A stretch of 27,272 nucleotides of DNA from Candidatus Bruticola papionis (GTDB lineage Bacteria > Vulcanimicrobiota > Xenobia > Xenobiales > Xenobiaceae). This document shows, one piece after another, positions 25,209 through 27,272 of this stretch (positions within the stretch are counted from its first letter, which is position 1; each line of letters opens with the position of its first letter). The translations under genes were made by a program, and so were the position numbers. Location: assembly GCA_002407045.1 (NCBI GenBank), contig DHKB01000035.1:5791-33062 (forward strand), written 5' to 3'. The notes beneath the pieces were generated by a model. That model saw nothing but the letters and a program-made list of their open reading frames with translations. It searched no databases and had not been told where the DNA came from.

Positions 25209-27038
25209 TTAGGGCGCAGAGCGTACAGTACGACCGCTAATATTGCTACTACCTCCCTCACTCTGGCCAATAAAATCGTTCAAAGCTTGGGCCAATTCTT
25301 CAGCAATAGTCTGGCGGCAATTCTGATCGGCTAATTTCACTCCGTCTTCATAATTGGTCAAGTAGGCCATTTCTACCAGTACAGCAGGCATATCAGTATT
25401 GCGCAACACGTAAAAACCTTCGCGCAAAGTGCCTATTTGATAGAAGCCCAACGAGCTGAGTGAAAATTCTAAAGCCTTGGCCAATTGTCGATCTTCTGGT
25501 TTAAACCAGTACACCGAGCTGCCATTGGGTATAGAAGAAACGCTGGCATTACAATGCAAACTGATAAAGAAATCGGCGCCGATATTGTTGGCTACGTCAC
25601 AACGAGATTGCAACTCGACAGAATCGGGAGATCCTAACCAGCTAACATCCCTATCGGTATCGCGAGTTAAAACTACTTCCCAACCTTCGCTTTCTAAAAG
25701 ATCGCGCAAACGCATAGCTACATCTAAAGTAATTTGTTTTTCATATACACCTAAACGACGACTATAACATCCGGGATCGCCGCCGCCATGACCGGGATCG
25801 ATAACAATAACACCACGTCTATCAACAAAGCCTAAAGTGTGACCTTTGCCACTGAGAGTGCCATTTTGAGCAACAGCTTGTAAATTGCCCTTAAAAAATC
25901 GTACAGCGGCAGTTGTATTTAATTGACTTTCAGGGAAACTAAAAGCAGTATCCTGAGTTAGCAAGAAGTCAATACGTAGAATGGGATGTTGAGCGCTGCC
26001 TACTTGGGTAGCTTCAGTTTTAAAGAAAAATTTTTGAGAATCGACTGGCAACTTTACAGTATCGTCACTATCGACATTATCTAAATAGAGACAAAGCTTG
26101 CGACAATCGGCACAATAATTCCAAAAGTAGCGGAAAGAATCTGAAGAAGTTATCAAAATATCTTCAGCTTCAGAGCCATTTTCTTCTAAACTGACTGTTT
26201 TGCTTTCTAGGCAAGTCAAAGCCGAAGGTTCGTTTTGAGTTGCAGAAAGAGAAAATTGTGGAGAACAAACTACACTAAGCGACTTATTATCGAATGATTC
26301 GCGCACAATAGGCGACCAATGGGCAGGCAACTTATAAGTCAAAGTAAGGCTAGGTGTACTGTCCACTTGTTTTTGCTCAGCTTGCACAGTCACATGGCCC
26401 AAATGGATTTGTTTTTCTTCTTCTCCCCACACAGCATTATCAAAGCGCAAAGTTACCGATTCTGAGTCGGAATTTATCACTTCGAAACGAGGACGAAAAT
26501 CTAAACTAAGTATAAGTTTGGTGCCGTCAGTATCATTTTTCAGTGCCGGAGCGTAAATTTTATGGGCCAGGTTCGTTTTTGCAGAAAGGTTATTTTCTTG
26601 GGTATCGGCCACTAAATCTAATAACTGTATAAAAAGCTGTGGTTCTAGTAAACGTAAGCCCGAATCTGTACGCATGAGACCGCGAGCTTTGATAACTTCT
26701 TTATGGGGGCCAATTATATCCTGACTGTCTGCCGAAACTGTCCACTGACCGGAAGCGGAAAAGACCATAAGAGTAGAGCCACTAGTGGACCAACTGAAAC
26801 GGCGTCCAGCTTTACTTACCAAACGTTCGGCCTCTTCACCACCCATAAGCAGAAATAAATGTTCAGATTCATTACCATTGGCCCCAGTCGGCACAGACAT
26901 AGTTCGGCAAGGGATAGAATAACTGGTGCCATCAAGCCAAAAGACTTTATCTTTGTTGGAAACTTGAGCTTGCGCCTGAGTAAAACCGCACAATATAAAT
27001 ATGCTTACAATAAAAATTAATAAACGAATTTCCTTCAT
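25209..27038 (-). CDS. N-acetylmuramoyl-L-alanine amidase (Amidase_3)
   Basis: A secreted zinc amidase that cuts the bond between MurNAc and the stem peptide of peptidoglycan. I start at ATG 27038 (609 residues), which begins directly with a signal peptide (MKEIRLLIFIVSIFILCGF, cleavage likely after AQA); the GTG at 27059 adds seven residues. The C-terminal catalytic domain has VIDPGHGGGDPG with His417, Glu433 in GVYEKQ, ISLHCNAS with His495 and VLVEMAYLTN with Glu556, all the expected zinc and catalytic residues. The N-terminal 400 residues are beta-rich; part (KLILSLDFRPRFEVI...VTLRFDNA) looks like an AMIN domain that targets the cell wall. It may act in cell separation, as AmiC does; no divisome gene is adjacent. 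Confidence 0.93.
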   Translation of the reverse strand: MKEIRLLIFIVSIFILCGFTQAQAQVSNKDKVFWLDGTSYSIPCRTMSVPTGANGNESEHLFLLMGGEEAERLVSKAGRRFSWSTSGSTLMVFSASGQWTVSADSQDIIGPHKEVIKARGLMRTDSGLRLLEPQLFIQLLDLVADTQENNLSAKTNLAHKIYAPALKNDTDGTKLILSLDFRPRFEVINSDSESVTLRFDNAVWGEEEKQIHLGHVTVQAEQKQVDSTPSLTLTYKLPAHWSPIVRESFDNKSLSVVCSPQFSLSATQNEPSALTCLESKTVSLEENGSEAEDILITSSDSFRYFWNYCADCRKLCLYLDNVDSDDTVKLPVDSQKFFFKTEATQVGSAQHPILRIDFLLTQDTAFSFPESQLNTTAAVRFFKGNLQAVAQNGTLSGKGHTLGFVDRRGVIVIDPGHGGGDPGCYSRRLGVYEKQITLDVAMRLRDLLESEGWEVVLTRDTDRDVSWLGSPDSVELQSRCDVANNIGADFFISLHCNASVSSIPNGSSVYWFKPEDRQLAKALEFSLSSLGFYQIGTLREGFYVLRNTDMPAVLVEMAYLTNYEDGVKLADQNCRQTIAEELAQALNDFIGQSEGGSSNISGRTVRSAP

Positions 27039-27206
27039 AATTTTGTCAGTACGAGTCACGCCTCGTTTTCCAAAAGTTCACCAAACATTTCCAATCAAGA
27101 GCTCCTACACATCCGGACAGCAAAGTAAATGTTTCAAAACGTCCCTTTTTCCTGTTTGCTAACTAGTGTTTGCGAAATGATCCGCGATTGCGAAACAAAA
27201 AAGGAC

Positions 27207-27238
27207 AAAAAAAAAGAAGATGATTTCATCATCTTCTT
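27207..27238 (-). terminator. Terminator after partial tRNA
   Basis: AAGAAGATGAT (27214-27224) and ATCATCTTCTT (27228-27238) form an 11-bp stem with a 3-base loop, followed on the minus strand by seven more T. It starts three bases after the tRNA 3' end. Confidence 0.92.
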
Positions 27239-27241
27239 AAG

Positions 27242-27272
27242 TGGTTGCGGGAGAGGGATTTGAACCCCCGAC
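27242..27272 (-). tRNA. tRNA 3' end, probably initiator tRNA-fMet (partial)
   Basis: The minus strand shows the T-arm GGGGG-TTCAAAT-CCCTC, the acceptor 3' strand TCCCGCA, discriminator A and encoded CCA. TTCAAAT with an acceptor ending CCCGCAACCA is typical of bacterial initiator tRNA, where A72 stays unpaired against C1. The 5' half and anticodon are outside the window, so the identity is an inference. Confidence 0.75.

Noticed and set aside
27060..27203. Inverted AAACATTT/AAATGTTT and direct TTGCGAAA repeats upstream of the amidase gene.
   Set aside because: Arms are short, widely spaced and AT-rich, so they can arise by chance; no promoter or riboswitch structure could be built around them.

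Overview
The window is ordinary bacterial chromosome: densely packed genes on both strands, intrinsic terminators between most transcription units, moderately AT-rich DNA, frequent TTG/GTG starts and mostly good GGAGG-type ribosome sites. A lipoprotein with a lipobox, two proteins with Sec signal peptides, a periplasmic-type amidase and MscL point to a free-living or host-associated bacterium, probably diderm. Most gene families are widespread and the two tRNA genes encode their CCA ends. I cannot name the phylum from sequence alone. I see no insertion sequence, phage, CRISPR array or rRNA.

Layout. 1-6899: two large convergent genes for an AddAB-type helicase/nuclease DNA-repair system, meeting at one CTAG that supplies both stop codons. 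7186-11125: a double zinc-ribbon membrane protein, a secreted EF-hand/RTX-like calcium-binding protein with distinctive codon use, and a secreted beta-propeller protein. 11284-13368: a two-gene unit, DusA-type tRNA dihydrouridine synthase and the Mrp/ApbC Fe-S carrier ATPase. 13427-14770 (minus strand): a tRNA-Leu(CAA) gene with a near-consensus promoter and its own terminator, followed directly by RNase D. 14832-17295 (minus): an operon of a PIN-TRAM membrane protein, IspD with an unusual insertion, and an orphan small protein overlapping ispD by 8 bp. 17423-19204 (minus): argS with its own terminator. 19517-21369: an MFS exporter converging on an MscL that carries a C-terminal zinc ribbon. 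21504-23667 (minus): an acidic orphan protein translationally coupled to an RluE-like pseudouridine synthase with long Arg/Gly/Ser-rich tails. 23984-25129: a B3/B4-domain protein and a small lipoprotein. 25209-27272 (minus): a cell-wall amidase, and the 3' end of a probable initiator tRNA.

Translation and RNA maturation is the strongest theme (DusA, RNase D, ArgS, RluE-like enzyme, B3/B4 protein, two tRNAs), but the genes lie in separate transcription units and do not form one visible pathway. I see no complete novel system. The best leads are the acidic protein/tailed RluE-like pair, including loss of a conserved arginine next to the catalytic Asp; the stand-alone RTX-like EF-hand protein; the IspD insertion; the MscL zinc ribbon; and paired TTTCT/AGAAA inverted repeats at 23782-23915.
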